A DNA stretch of 64,000 nt from Siderastrea radians (GCA_964017195.1 OZ024889.1:54282711-54346710); one strand, 5' to 3'; shown: positions 10,917 through 25,492, numbered from the stretch's first letter. A program made the numbers and translations. The notes: generated by a model not told the origin, from the letters alone.

Positions 10917-12932
10917 AATCAATTTCACGTAATAGTAAAGGCCCTGAATAGTGAAAACGTTCTTTCGCAAGATTCACCAATGTCGAAGGCACTATCGTAT
11001 GATAGGTTGCCCGAGGAACAAATATTGGCACACAACAAATATTGGCCTGAGAACGTAGTTCGAGGGCTTATATGAAGTTTGAACATCAAATTTCCGAGGA
11101 AACCTATCACACATAAGGCCCGAGACAGAAGGACTCTATTGTTCATGTTGTACAACGCTAAATTTTGAGCGAAAATTGCCAAAAAAAGGGCATGCACTTT
11201 TCGTTGATAGGCGCCCTCTGAAAGACATTATCGCGTCACGTGATCGATGTCGACCAATCGGAGCACGCCAAAATGTAGCGTTGTACTATAGTGAGTAACA
11301 GGATTTATTTGAAGAAGCTAGAACCTCGTTCTCGGGTATTGTAATTTCCCCCCTTCTCCGCAAAGCGATTAATGCTGTTTTCGAAAATGTTCTTGACCAG
11401 ACTGAGTTCCCATTGTTTCCAACATTGAACGGGCCGAGGCGACGGGCGACATTTTCCGACACATTTGGTCGACGGTTGTAGATTGTAGTTTGATACCTGG
11501 CCATCTAAAACGGAGAGCCATAGTTTTAGCAAAATCTCGGCGAAGCATATTTATTGACACTGGGTGCAACCTTATCTGTAGTCTGAGTTCAATCCGTCAA
11601 AACGTACACTAAAATAGGGACAATTGGTAGAAAATTGTGTGGTGCTGGTTAGGTCGCTAGTTAACGCTCCCCCCTCCCCCCCAACTCTCTTCTGGGGCGA
11701 ATTTTCTCTTTACGCCCTCTTCAAGATTGCGGCAGATGAACGTTTTTAGTAGCAAACAAAAAAACAAAAGAAACAAAAAAAAACAGTTGATTAAACTATT
11801 TAGAAGATGGTGCATTCTATGCATCTCCTCTTTTCTGCAATACCAAAAGTGTTAGTTTCTCGAACTAGCCTCTTTTAACGTGTACATCGTCACCTCTTGA
11901 CATGATGCGAACACCGGTCATCTTCTAACAATAGTCAACCTAATATTTGCCTAATCATAAATTGTGATCTATTGGTGAAGCCAAACGGTAAAAAAATGCT
12001 TAATTTTAAGTGCTTGACGTTTTATAAACCTTAAAACGTGAAACGATATTTAAGGTAAATGAAAACACAATATCCGCCATCTTAAAATCCCGGGTAAAAT
12101 GGGCGTAAAAAGAAAATTAACCCTGTGTGGAGCCTGCATTCAAAAGGCCAAACGCCAAGAAAAAATAAAATAAAATAAAATAAAAGGAAAGGAAAAATTC
12201 TGGGTTTTAGTATTGAAGCTTTATTTACCTTGTCCACTTGAAGTGTACATTAAGTAACATTAATTGAAATACAAACTATAAAAATACGCTTTTCGACTGT
12301 TTCAGTTGAGGGTTTTCCGAATACCTAACAGCAAACAGCCTAAATATAGCAGCATTAAAAAAATCTGCGTCCTGCTGTTTTGGAAAAACGTAAAATATAA
12401 ATACAGTGTTTTGCCATTATGTAGTTTACAAAAATAACGATTCTTGCGGGAATTCCATTATAGCCTGTTCAGAGTATTGCTTGCTCTGTTTCCTAAATTA
12501 CCTTTACCCTTTACAAGGAAATCTAAACTATAAATGAGCAATATAATAACCAACAGTTATGAGTTATGATTGGTTCATCGCGTTATGTGATTGGCCAGAG
12601 CGATAACTTCGGTTTGGCTTTCAGGGCATGCGCAGTCAGTTGGAAACCACTATAATACTGTGCTAGTTAAACGAAAAAATCTCTCTAAATACAGGAGTCG
12701 ACGAGAAACCTGTTTGCATGACTGAACTTTCTTCCAAGGGAACGCAATTCGTCTTAAAAGGCGAAGGAACAGAATCCAGAATGTTTTGATCTGCTTTGGA
12801 ACAACTGGCCTGATGTTCCTAATATGTGTACGGGAGGGAATCTTGATGACTTCGCCCTGCTCTACCATCCTGCTTGCCCAGAGTCACAAGATACCGAAGA
12901 TAACACAGAGGAAGCCCTAACTGAACCCTTAC
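10917..12932. other. Shared 3' flank of copy A, no gene seen
   Basis: 11280-11580 matches 35440-35700 and 12190-12600 matches 36890-37200; 12640-12800 matches 60100-60260. Open frames here are not conserved between copies. Confidence 0.5.
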
Positions 12933-12946
12933 AACACCACACCCTC

Positions 12947-13617
12947 TGAAAGAGGTTGACTCCTGTTCTTTTCGTAACGACTCCACTGAAACTCTTATGC
13001 ATCTATTTTGGTACTGCAACTATACCCAGACTTTTTGGAAAAACGCTTTCCAGTGTATTTCTCAGAATCTTACCCTGACGAACAACTCCTTCTCTCCTAC
13101 CCTTTGTCTTGGCTTAACTGATAGTATATCTGATTTACTTTTTCAGTACTTTCTTCTTATTGCTAGACACTATATATACACCTGTAGAATAAGAAAGACT
13201 CTCCCTACACTACAGGTATACATACAACTTATTATGAACTCCATGGAAATTGAAAAACAGATAGCTCTTGACAACAGCAATATAGCTTTTTTTAAGAAGT
13301 GGGCCTCTTTTAAATACTGCCCCTCAGAGGAATAATTAATCCGCTTTTTTTTTACAAAAAGTAAACAAAGGTCGCGTGGACGCTGAGAGCCGGGGCAAGG
13401 ACACCCAGCGGGACATGTTACTTTATTTTTTGCTTAAGACCAGTATGTTTATGTAATGTATGTACTTTTTTCTTTCCTTTGTTTTCTGTTTCGAACTTGT
13501 ATTAACTTGTTATTTGTAATTTCATATTATTAATTAATATATAATTGTTAATTTAGTGTTAAAGGCAGATAAGTATTGTAAATTTGTGTTGTCTTTGTTC
13601 AATAAAGTGTTAAAAAA
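12947..13617 (+). mobile_element. 5'-truncated LINE retrotransposon 3' end
   Basis: It encodes the C-terminal end of a LINE ORF2: a Cys-rich segment reading CSFRNDSTETLMHLFWYC, then FFKKWASFKYCPSEE before the stop near 13335, followed by about 280 bp of 3' UTR with AATAAA near 13601 and an A-rich tail. A 14-bp duplication AACACCACACCCTC (12933-12946 and 13618-13631) marks the insertion. The Cys motif and tail suggest an L1/Tx1-like clade. Confidence 0.82.
12958..13335 (+). pseudogene. LINE ORF2 C-terminal fragment
   Basis: An open frame of about 125 codons without the endonuclease or reverse transcriptase domains. It has the terminal Cys motif and the tail seen after the reverse transcriptase of LINEs. 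Not functional alone. Confidence 0.75.
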
Positions 13618-13631
13618 AACACCACACCCTC

Positions 13632-14311
13632 CAAATCAAACGTGGCTCTTTAAACCATGATAAACCTATTACACTAAACATCAAAATTCTGTAGTGCTCA
13701 TTTTGCTTATAACAAGTTAATAATAAGTTTATAACTGTACCTACTGTCGCAAATTAAGTTTCGATCAATAGTCTGATTGTTTATTTGAGTAATAATTGAT
13801 AAGGCATATAAACATGGTTCAGGTCTTTGTTAACTATATACATAACATCATAACACAAGGTGTGCAACTTTGATCAGTACCTAACTAGTGAGTGCCGGAC
13901 AGCACGGTTCAACATCAATTAAAATTTGCCGCCCAACAAATGTTGATCGTTGTTGTGTCTTGTTGCCGTAACATTAAATTCGTTGATGTTTTCTTTTATT
14001 GTCCAACATGCTATGTTGAACGTTGTTGAGCGGAAAAGAACCTCGTTGTATTCCGTCTAAAAGCGTTCACCGTGCTAAAACTTCACGACACAATAATGCT
14101 CAACAGCGTCACAACATTTGATGATCATTAAATGCTGCAACGTGGTTCAATGGCCTTGGGTTTTCCTCTCGGCTTACTAACTTGTCGGTTGCTTCTCCAA
14201 GTGAGATCGTAAATTGTAAAACAATAATGATTAATGTTCTGCCCTAGCAGTTTATGGAGTCACTGCTCACGCACGTTCAGATGAGGAGAAAATCTAAACT
14301 TTCGTACCTTA
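13632..14311 (-). other. Copy A 3' UTR or proximal flank
   Basis: Conserved with 37600-38388 (B) and 60800-62166 (C). It contains a decayed palindromic repeat built of CAACA and TGTTGAACGTTGTTG motifs (about 13900-14140). An AATAAA on the minus strand at 13995-14000 could be the polyadenylation signal of copy A but is not conserved in the others. Confidence 0.4.
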
Positions 14312-14574
14312 TCAATGAAATTCTTGTTTAGGTTTGCACTTGAGTTGTTTGTACAAATAAAGATAATAGTTGACCGATTTATACCGTATCCATCCCGCGT
14401 GCGGCGGATCTTGGTGGTAATACACAGCCGTGCAGTTTTGGTTGACAGCAAATATAATGGGCCCGCACACTTGCTTGTTATCTTGAATGCCGGTGACCTC
14501 AGCAGACAATTTGAGTTGCCCACCATGAGCACAACGATCCAGATTTAAGTAGTAATGGTGCTCACCAGGTACCA
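14312..14574 (-). CDS. Copy A exon 10 (outer domain, C-terminal part, stop)
   Basis: Acceptor TTTTACAG. It encodes VPGEHHYYLNLDRCAHGG and a cysteine-containing domain ending KPKQEFH, then TGA. Four of the six outer cysteines are here. About 25 of 87 residues differ from copy B. Confidence 0.92.
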
Positions 14575-17500
14575 CTGTAAAACAAACACATACTTAGGTT
14601 AATGCCTCATTTGCATAGTAGTAATGGACGAGTCAATGCCAGAATGTCCACCCTCCCCGGCTCCACGGAGCAGGGTAGTAATGTATCGGTCAAATTCAGC
14701 AATGTTTACGTCCTCCCCAGTGAAGAAATGCATCAGTCACTGAACTCCAGTAATGTCCACCCCCCTCTCCACAGAGTAGTAGCGCATCAGTTAATTCTAT
14801 CAATGCCCACCCCCTCCACAGAGTAGTAGTGCTTCAGTTAATTCTAGCAATGTCCACCCCCTCCACAGAGTAGTAATACATCAGTTAATTCTAGCAATGT
14901 CTACCCCCTTCCACAGAGTAGTATTACATCAGTTAATTCTAGCAATGTCCACCCTCCTCTCCACACAGTAGTAGCGCATCAGTTAATTCTAGCAATGTCC
15001 ACAGAGTAGTATTACATCAGTTAATTCTAGCAATGTCCACCCCCCTCCACAGAGTAGTAGTACATCAGTTAATTCTAGCAATGCCCACCCCCCTCTCCAC
15101 AGAGTAGCAGTGCATCAGTTAATTATAGCAATATAATGTCCATCCCCCTCCACAGAGTAATAATACATCAGTTAATTCTAGCAATGTCCACCCCACCCCC
15201 CCCCACCCCTCCACAGAGTAGTAGTACATCAGTTGATTCAGGAGCCATAATCGGGGACGGAGACCGTAAGCGCGGGGTCCACGCGGCCCCATCGAAAAAG
15301 ACAAATGTGCTATTTTTAGAAAAAATTGCGCCACCCTCAACGTCATAAACGCGCGTGGCTACACGCAAATTTGCGTACAACGAGGGCGTGGTGGATATGA
15401 CCAAGATGGTTATAATTATTTGATATCCGGTATGCCCGAGTACACAATTGTTTTTATTATTAAAAACGCAATCACTAATTGCTATAAAATCAAGAAAGAG
15501 AAAAAAAGAGAGAGAAACTCCGAGATAAAAGGGAACAAGAATCGATCGCGATCACATGACTGACCGAAAAAGGCGCCAAAACCTTGCGAAGTGTTGCCAT
15601 GTTTTTTTGCGGAGCTGAATGAATCAATGAAACTGCTCCGAAGTGAACGTACAAGCACAAGGTCTGGGAAAAATCTCCCAATTATGGGCTCTGAAATGTG
15701 GTACGTGTTTGATTTTTCCTGAAAATTGTTGTAATCGTCGTTCAAAGCGGATTGAAGCTGTGCGATCTCACCGTTATGGCTGCGGGAGTTCAAATGAACG
15801 AGATTGAAATCGCTCCGTTCGCACAACGCTGACAACGGAGCCATCATGTGTTTGTTTGATCGAACTGAAGACAGGATTAATAATTAAACTTGAACGATAA
15901 TTACTATGCAGCTCACGGAAACAAGACAACGGAGGTGAGGAACATTAGAATTCACCATCTTACTTTTTAAACGCAAACCACAAAACGCAGTTTTTCTTAG
16001 TTTAGAGCCCGCCGACGGAATGGTAAAAATAACACTCAAACAACTGTGAAAGCGATTCAACGTATCTTACACGGCATCCGACTTGTGTCTAAATGTCTGG
16101 AGCTGCTCAAGGGAACACAGATAGAGCCACAACGAGTACAGGTAAACCAGTGTCAATTTTGTGTGGTATAGCCAAAAAATGTCGCCTTTTCTGGTACTGG
16201 ATTTGTTTAATGCTTGTCGTTCAGACTGTTGCATGATTTTTGTACTGACTCGCCATAGAAAGTGCGACAATTTTTATTAAATGCTTCTTTCCAATTTTAC
16301 TGTGCTTTATTTTGTCTTGTCTCGATATTTCGGAGTCAAAGCCTTCCGTATGAAACCTGCTGTTTGTGAAATTTTAAGAACAAGTGATTGACTGGACGAT
16401 GAACGAAATTGTAAACAAAGCGCTAAATGCTTAAAATTCTATTTCTACAGTTTCTTTTCGTCCTAAGAAATCAAGCACTCTGAAACAACTTAGATTTGTG
16501 TCTCAGTGACGTTCAGCCGTAATTTCTTCTTAATTTTGCTTCGATACAAAGTGATTTTTCTCGCCGGGTTGCTGGCAGAGAAAAATAATTAAGCTCACTC
16601 TGTCGTTCAGTGAAACCCTTGCCACATCCACTGCGCTATGTATCCCTTCTAGGTTCGTAAATTGCCCAGAAAGTAATATTAAGTACTAGGGCAGCATGGA
16701 GTTTCACTTCATCTTTCTCCTTCTCATCGACGGAAGTAGTTTTTTTTCTCCGTCTTAGTGTTTTTCCAGTTCTCTATTTTGTCGACGATTGATAACGCAC
16801 CACGAGAGCATTTGATTGAAAACAAGGCGCGCTTTTCACTATTCTTGGTCTTCATTATTTCGACCATTTCGGTAAAGACGGGCATTATTTCAGAAAACAT
16901 ACGCTGAGAAATCTCGACAGACATTTTCTTTGCTGACTCGGTATTTGAATATATGTTACTATTTTTCTTGCAGTGAAAAAAGTGACAACGATTTATCAGT
17001 GCGTTACTAATTTCTTCAGTACGTGCTTGGAAAATCATTTTACAGTCTTTGCAGCTGCCCTTCAATCTCCGTACGTCCTCAGAGGAAATATATATTCGAG
17101 ATGTATTTTCCCTTTTTCTGCCTGATTCGCCTTCAACTGATTATGTCGTAGTTCGACGCCATTTTTGCCCGTAAAACGTTTCTTCCGTCTAACGGGGAAA
17201 TCCTCGTCCGACATGTCCGACACATCTTCGCAACAGGAGTTTTCTAAAATATTCTCACTGCCATCATCGGAATCACTTGTATAATCCTCATATCCAGAGT
17301 CACTATCCAGAAAGTCCTCCCCAAGGGCTTGCCTCAAATTAGGAAGTGACACTGATGACAGAAATTGAATTTATTCATCTCCAACAAAGGTAATTTCCGA
17401 CGCCATTTTGTTTGTTTTTCTCTGCGCGGAGTCCTCGCACGACACACGCGCGTGTGTCACGCGCGATGGCGCAATTTTTTCTAAAAATAGCACATTTGTC

Positions 17501-20500
17501 TTTTTCGATTGGGCCAACGCCAATACTGAAAATGGCAGTTAGTTACGGTCTCCATCCCCGATTATGGCTCCTGGTTAATTCTAACAATGTCCATCTCCCT
17601 CGCGCAAATCCTCTGGAATTAGAATTTTGTTAGCTTGAAACAAAACGTACACGAAACAATTGTTTTTATCTGCAAATTTTGCTCAGTGACTCATCCTTAT
17701 TTTTTGCCTGCACGTAACACTCAGTGTGCCAATCTAAATCGAAACATTTGGAGGAAAGCTACTCAGTGGAATTTTTTTTAAAAAAAGGAAACCAACTTTT
17801 TTGATATTACTTAAGTTCTACTGAATAACCTTTTGCCATACCGCCAGAGAAGTTAAAGAAGTTAGAGAGCTTTCAAAAAATGTAATAAGGGTAGGTCACC
17901 ATAATTTGCAAGGATGTCATAGAGCATTTATAATTTTCAAAAACTGAAATTGTCAGGTCCTTTTTGTGGAGCTGTACTGTTTCCATGGTAACCACGATAT
18001 GTCACAATCAGCCTTTAAGTATTGCCCGACAAAAGTAGTGTCAAAATATTCATGGTTTGCCCACATTGCCAGAAATATAACTTTGCAATCGTTCCTCGTT
18101 TTAAAAGCATTACAACAATTAAAACTCTTAAAAGCCACCTAAAGGACAGCTATGCGGGATTGTAAATGATAAGTGCCATCTCGTTCGGTTGGTGTGCAGA
18201 TTTTGGATAAGGTAAAGTCGCAAACGAGCCAAGAAGGCCCACACGGCCGGGGCTATCCCGGTCTCTGTAGCATGAAGCAACTGAGAGTATTGCTACTCCC
18301 CCCTGGATAAGACGCTGGTCAATCGATGGGTTACCCCAGCAGTATGTGGGATAAAGTTTCTTGTCTAAGAAAACAACACGATGGCAGGAACTGGGCCTCG
18401 AACCACCGACCTTCAGATCTGAAGTCCAACGCGCTAACACCTACACCACCGCGCCCCCACGGATTTTAGATAAGGCGTAACTTTAATTCAACGGTTATCC
18501 CAACATTTTTTTTTCGCAAAAAGGTAAACATCCATTGTCTCGGTACCTGCCCTGTGTAGCATTTAGTCAAGGTTACGTAAGACAATAAAAGTCAGTATTA
18601 AAGATTGTAGAATGTTTTTATTTTCTATAATTGCGAAGATCAAAAGTCAAAGTTAATTAACATGGAAAAAATAAAAAGAACACTGTTACTTACAAGTATT
18701 ATTCGTATGGAATGTTTTTTTTTTGTTTAATTGTGAAGATCAAACACACACTCACCGAGCCTCGTTGCCCCCGGTGAGTTATTAGACTGCGAAGATCAAA
18801 GGTCAGTAAATTTTCGTGGGGAAAACAAAAAGAGTACTGCTACTTACATGTATTATTCGGCTTCGTGTAATTTAAAGGTTGAACGTCGTCCAAAGTTGGA
18901 GACAGTTTTTGTTTTAGATCTTCCCACTTAAATTCAACTCCATAGGTAGTGCACCGCTGCAATAAATAAAGCATAGTATAATTAAGCAACGGATAGTTAG
19001 ACGTCTAGAAACAACGCTACAGAGGACTGGACCGCGTAATAATCCAAAAATTTTCCGATGGGCGTCTACTTCATGACCAGGCCGAAAGCTGCGAGGAGGG
19101 CTCTCGCTACAGAACTTGCTCGCTGAAAATACGAGGACACAAAGCTTAGACTTTTTATTTCCTGGTTACGGTAATTGTAACTTCTGAGGACGAACTGCTA
19201 ATGTGTAGTCATTTAATTTAATGAAAACTACTGAGCAGTACTTTCCTGTGTGGTAAACCTTTCCCATGTGGTACACAGGCAGCCCAATCATAAAACAACT
19301 GTCCCTTCAGCATTGCCAGCAATTGTTTCGAATGGACCAACAGTCTGGGGAGCTCTTTGAAGGCACAGTTGTTTTATGATGAATATCCTAGATGACCCTG
19401 CCTCTAGCATACATGGCAAAATTGCCGAATGGTGAAAACGTGTTCATATCCCTCGCTTTCTGACACTTTGGTGGATTGTTTGGTGCAGCTGTGAACTTTT
19501 TGTGATAGGACTAATGCCACTGACATGGATCTTGGCGCAGAAAAATCTGAAGGAAAGAATTTCTCTTTCATGGCAGTTATAAGGTTTTTCGTGGATACAA
19601 TTAGTTTGTTCATCAAATGCTTTCCCGCCTTTGGCATTGTCTTTTGCTTACAATGTTAAACTTTAATTCTGAAAACATCGTGAAAGAGCTGTCGGAGAGG
19701 TGAAATAACATCATATTAAATACCAATATCAAATGAAATGTTAGTTATTCAAGCAATTTTGTTTTACTTGGAGTTAAAATTGTTTAAGCGACAATTTAAA
19801 TCACATATAAACCTTTTTAATTTGCAAATTAGTTAAATTAACACAACAACGGTCACACGCGTCAGGCGCGCTAGTCACACTGCCCGCTTTGGGTGCCTTT
19901 GTGGGGCACTGTTTATTGTCGGTGCATTCTTGCGGACGAAATCCAAAAAGTGTTACCATTCAAATGAAACTGAAGCGAATTGCTTCCGTGTGGTGCTGTG
20001 ATTATGCTGTGCATGTTGGGTCTAATTTTTGGCTGGTATTTGGATAAAATTCCGAAGTGTAATCTTTCAAACGGAAGGTTTTGAATGAGCAGTACTGTCC
20101 TGTAGCACTATTTTCTTATGCTCTATTCTTTTCATACTGCAGATGAAATCCTGATGTGTAATATTTCAATGAAAGCTACTGAGCAGTGCTTCGCAGTGGT
20201 GGTAGTACGGTACTATTTCTTGTGCTGTCTGAGTGTAAAGATCACTGCAACTTTTGAGTCTGGACGAAAATCACATAAAAAAGCTTCAGGACGGTGTCTC
20301 CTTTTGTTACTGCGCACACGTTCTGCGCATCTCGGGATATTCGGGTTTCTTAAGGAATTTGCCCACTAATACAACAATATTTTTGCGCGGTTTAAGACTA
20401 TGTGGGAAAAGCAGATCTTAGCAAGGGCTATTAGAATCCAAAAAGAAAATTGGGGGTAGCAACGCATTTTTCAGAGATAATTGAGCTTAAGGTGGCTCGA

Positions 20501-23500
20501 AAGGGTTTTTAAATGTTACAAACCTTTTGAAACGAGGAAAGATTACAAGGACGTATTTCTGAGCATGTGGGCAATCTATGAATATCTTGACAACTCTTTT
20601 GTGGGGCAATACTTTAAGGCTGGTTGTGACGTCATAGCCGTTACCATGACAACCCTAAAGGCCCACAAAAAGAGCCCCCAAATTTCAGTTCTCGCCAATT
20701 ATCCAAAAAACTAAGTCGATGACCTACCCTCTTTATTGCATTTTTAGAAAACCCCCTAAATACTTTAACTTCTCTGACGGTATGGCAAAAAGTTATTCAG
20801 TAGAACTTAAGTTTTGTTGAAAAAGCCATTTTTTGAATTATAACAAAATCCATTGCATAACTTTCTTCCAAAAGCTTCTATTTGAATTGGCACACTTGGT
20901 GTTACATGCATGCAAAAAATCAGGATGGGTCACCGAGCAAAATCTCGAGATAAAAACAAATGTTTCGTGCAAGTTTTATTTCCGGTTTGCGCGATTTTAC
21001 GCGGCATTTAACTTCTGGTAGTTTGCGCGCGCGACTTATTAATAGAAATTTGGATTCACTCTGCTGACGCGTGCATTCTAGCTATGTCGTGTGTAGGCTA
21101 CGCGCGCGCGCGCGCGGCTAAAAACCCTTTCGAGCCTCCTTAAATTTGGAAAGAAATTGCCATACATTCTTTGTATTTTAACGCTTTTTTGGAATTATGG
21201 TTGATTAATTATCTCTGAAAAATGCGTGGTTACCCACATTTTTCTTTTTGGATTCCAATAACCTCTGCTAAGATCTACTTTTTCCCCATAGTCATAACCT
21301 TTGCAAAAATACATCTGTATTAGGAGGCACCGTCCGTTGTAATTCCGTAACCCATTCGCTGTTGTGCTCTGAAGAACTATTTTTGCGGCGGAAGTCGTGA
21401 ACGGTATATATATCAGCTATGTGCTGTTGTGCAACCTAGCAAGAGTTCGTTAAAAGTCCTGCATCCCTTTTTAAATACATCCCTATTTTCAATTTCTTAA
21501 ATACATTACCTGCGTCGTGTCGCCATAAGGTATAAATGTGAAATGAACGCTGCCGTCAAGTGAACCTTTTTCACACAGCTTATATCTTAACCAGCTTCCT
21601 GGGAGGAAGATTTCGATTAGGAAAAAAATGGCCAAGCCAATCACAGCAATAAGGGCAGCCATCGCAAGGCACATCACTGCAAAGTAAAATTGACACAAGC
21701 ATAGTTGTGAATCGTTTTGTTGACCCTTCTTCAATAGCTATTAGGGTGTAGCGTATTGTACAATTTGAGTTTCTTCTGGACCGTTGACTTTATTGATCTG
21801 AATTAAAATAAAATAGAAAATAAAACAAAGCACAAATATTGTCTTTCTGGTAAGAGTTCTGGGCCTGAGACTTACCTTTATATTCCTAGTATAGTGGCTA
21901 GTGCTGCGTTATTTTTTAGTAGCTAGAATACTGTATAGCACTATATGTTTGCGGGAGTTTAATTTTGCGTTTGCGGGAGTTTAATTTGCGGACGGGCAAT
22001 TTTGTGTGTTTTGCGGGAACTTATTTTCTGCAATTGGGAAAGACTGGTTTTTGCTGCCTGGGGATTACTTTTTGCGATTTTCAGGAAGTCTTGTTCGACT
22101 GGAATTGTAACATTTTCGTTTTTTGTTTAACATCATGCATGCAGATGTAAAACAGTAAATCAATGGAGTAAAATCAGACGATCTTTTTCTGTAAACCTCT
22201 TTGCAGCTAAATATTTGTAGTGTACCGACTGCAATTTCATCGTTTTATTTCTGAATGCTTTGTTTCTAATTTCGTTTTGCTTCTGATCGAAAGAGCCGTT
22301 TTAGGTAAATGGGCATCAACACGTTGTTTTTTACAGTACATCAAAAAGTTGGTGTTTGTATATAATTTCGATAGTGGAGTAAATTTTTGCGGAGAAAATT
22401 TTCGCGGTAACTTTTTTTGCAGGAACCTTTTTTTTCTGAATCGTGGAAAAAAAAAATAAATAAAAAATGGCAAAAATTAGAACCCACCAAATTTAGTGCC
22501 ACATAGTGAGCAAGTTTCAATAGTTGCATTATAATAAAGCATATTGAAAGCAGTTTTAAATTAAGTGTTATAAAACCAAAACCAACGTAATTACTTTAAC
22601 CAATGAGAACGGGCACAAATAACGCACTGTACCATTCAGCAACTACAAGTTATTAGCGTCAAGGGCTGGCAATCAAACGCGTGCGGCGAGCCAGGCAGAT
22701 TAGTTTCGGTTTTACATCTAATAGGCCCTTTGCATGACTTGGTCCAATGGTATAAAATCCGCCGAGCTGGATGGCAAATGACGCAGTGGGACATAAAAGA
22801 TAAAGAGATTTCAGGCATTCAGATAAAATTCTGTTGTTTTTCGATGTCCCACTGCCATACTTGCCATCCAGCTCAGCGAATTTTGTACCACGTGACCAAG
22901 TCATGCAAAGGGTCCATTAGCTGACAAAGTGGAACAAAGGCAGGCATGATGTTGACGGGCAGGATGGGTAGGTGAAAATTTCAACACCAGACGACCCCAC
23001 CTCATTTCCCACCCTCCAAAAAAAGTGGGAAGTCGAGCCTATTGTCGAAAAAAACGCCTGCCATACTCTCAAGCGGACTTCAAGCGTTTAAAAACGACAA
23101 ACAACTCTTGCATACTAATAGAAGAGCGATTATACACCATGTCTATCGCACTTTCTCAATGGTAAACAGCTCCCGTTTCGGTGACGTATCCGAGACGAAC
23201 GGCCGCTCGGACCACGTGACCCGAAACGGTTCGACCGCGACGAAATATAGAGGCCTAGGAACTAGGCATGAATTTTCGGGTAGTTTCAATAGTTCCACGA
23301 ATTCTGCTACACCAAACAACTGAAACCAATCGATAAAAAAGCGCTTACTTCTTCTGAATTTCTTCCTCTCTCTTCGTAGCTTCACAGCCAGATCCATCTC
23401 AAACTGATCGTACATGTTTTCTATTTCCGATGTGATCTGCTTATCGTTTACTCCAAGCACTATGCACACAAAACACTGGACCATATTGACATCATCCAAC

Positions 23501-25444
23501 GCAGAAGCCTTCTTTTCCTCCATGGACATGCCCAGTAATATGTTGTTCCTACCCATGATCACGCTAGGGGGCAGGTGGGATTCTGGGATAGCTGTGCCGG
23601 GATTGTCGAGGTCGACTGTGGCGTAGATTCGCTCACCCGCGCGAACAGAGCCCATGCACTTAACTTTGATTACGCCGATCACACAAACAACGTCCGTCTC
23701 GTCTGAAATATTGAAAAACAAAGGTAGACTGTATGAGACATACGTATGGTAATTGTATTACTTTCATGTTGACTGGAGTGACTTCTGTACTCATGGGCTG
23801 TGAACTGATAGCCTAGTAGAGGGGCACGATTAGCTACAGCAACATCTAACAACAGTGATATCGAGCCACTGCGCACTGATTGAAAATTTATAAAACAAAC
23901 CGTTTTCATCCATGGGTGGTGTGGCCTCTAGGTAGGCGGATCGGCTTATGACTCCTGCCATAAACGCATCCTTTCCGTTCTTGTTATCCAGAAGCTGTAT
24001 GCTGGAGGAGCCATCGTCATCCTTGAAGAAGCCAACTACGTCTCCTTCCTCAAAGTCATCACACACATCGGCATTTTTAAGTCTGAAGTGGTATCCAATG
24101 TCAGCCTTCTTTTGACCAGGGCTAGAAACCACAAACGACAGATGTTCGATGTGCGCTCTCTTGGCTTCCAAGTGCTCGACGACACGAAGCTGCTGAAATT
24201 CAGCAGATCCTAAGAGCGTAGAACAAAGAGATTATAAACACCTTTCGTTACTGTTTTCTTCTGACGTGATGGAGCTTAATATTTACCGCCTTTCTTTCTT
24301 TGTCACTACAAGACGCAGATTCAACCAGCATACCGGACGCGTGTCAGACACCGATAAACACTGTAAATATGATCTAGTTCGCCACAAGTCTCCCAGTAGC
24401 TTAGCGGCTACAGCATCTAATCGGTTTGGGGAGGTGGTGGGGGTGCTACTCCCTTGTATAAGCTATGTATGTACGTGCAGACTGAAGACCCAAGGAGAAT
24501 GGCTTTTGAGCCGTTTTGGTCTGAAAATGGCCATGGATTTACAGACCATATCCAGGTCCGGCGATGGGTATGGATTTTAGTGGCGAGGTCTGAACACAGG
24601 TATTGGCTAGGTTGGCTGAACGTCATTGGTTCGTCTCCCGTCCGAGAACCACACTTTTTGCCGCATACTCGTGACATACTAAAAACATTATAACAAAACA
24701 TATATATAACAAAAAGATGGCTACTCTAGTGACTCTGGTCAAAAGATGAATGCAACAAACTCCTGGTCTGGTGCTATTTCCTGACTTACCCGGGTAGTTG
24801 ACTAAGCTCTAAATCATTTGTTGTCTTTTTTCTGTTTTTAGCGAATAGGCACAGAATGCTACATTTTGATTGTTGTACGGGTTAAATAAAGGCTAGTTTC
24901 CATAGTGATCGCAAACAATAGTAAAATGAAAAACATGCTTATGAGATCGCTTGCAATCGTTTGCGATTGTGCGATTGTGACCGCAATCCACCGGAGAAGA
25001 CGGGACCATATTCTATTCACCAGAAATTTGAAAATAAACAATATTTTGTGTGGTCGTTCGCGATCCTTTCCAATTAATCACAGGGAAGCACAGCTCTTTG
25101 CGAACATTCTGTTTGCGATCGAGCAAGTGAACAGTTTCTATAATCCTGCGTCCGTCTGCTATCGTTTGTGATGGTATGGAAACCAACACTAAATTATATT
25201 GAAAATATGTTACAGTTTCTGTTGTTAGAGGCATAAATTAAACAAAACCAATTGTGACCTGGCAAGTGCTAGTCTTGCTAATAGTTACTCATGTCTGTAC
25301 ATATTTCGTATAAGTTTTGTTTTGTTGTGTCTAAACGACGCACTTGACAGACGTCTTAGCCGTTAAAGCCATCTAGTATTAAGACAAGACACATTAAACG
25401 TCGTTCTTTATTACTGTAATTTAATGTGGACACTTGCTGATTGC

Positions 25445-25492
<48 letters not shown>

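Larger units (their letters stand above)
15239..17573. mobile_element. 2.3-kb DNA transposon inserted in the minisatellite
   Basis: Ends CAGGAGCCATAATCGGGG and CCCCGATTATGGCTCCTG are inverse over about 31 bp, then again over a block with AAATGTGCTATTTTTAGAAA. The minisatellite resumes right after it (GTTAATTCTAACAATGTCCA). Flanking GTTGATT and GTTAATT could be a 7-bp duplication with one mismatch, which would fit hAT, but the minisatellite makes this uncertain. Confidence 0.72.

Noticed and set aside
18400..18461. Possible tRNA gene (also at 40690-40731)
   Set aside because: Box A and B are present, but the acceptor stem does not pair and a SINE body with target duplications follows.
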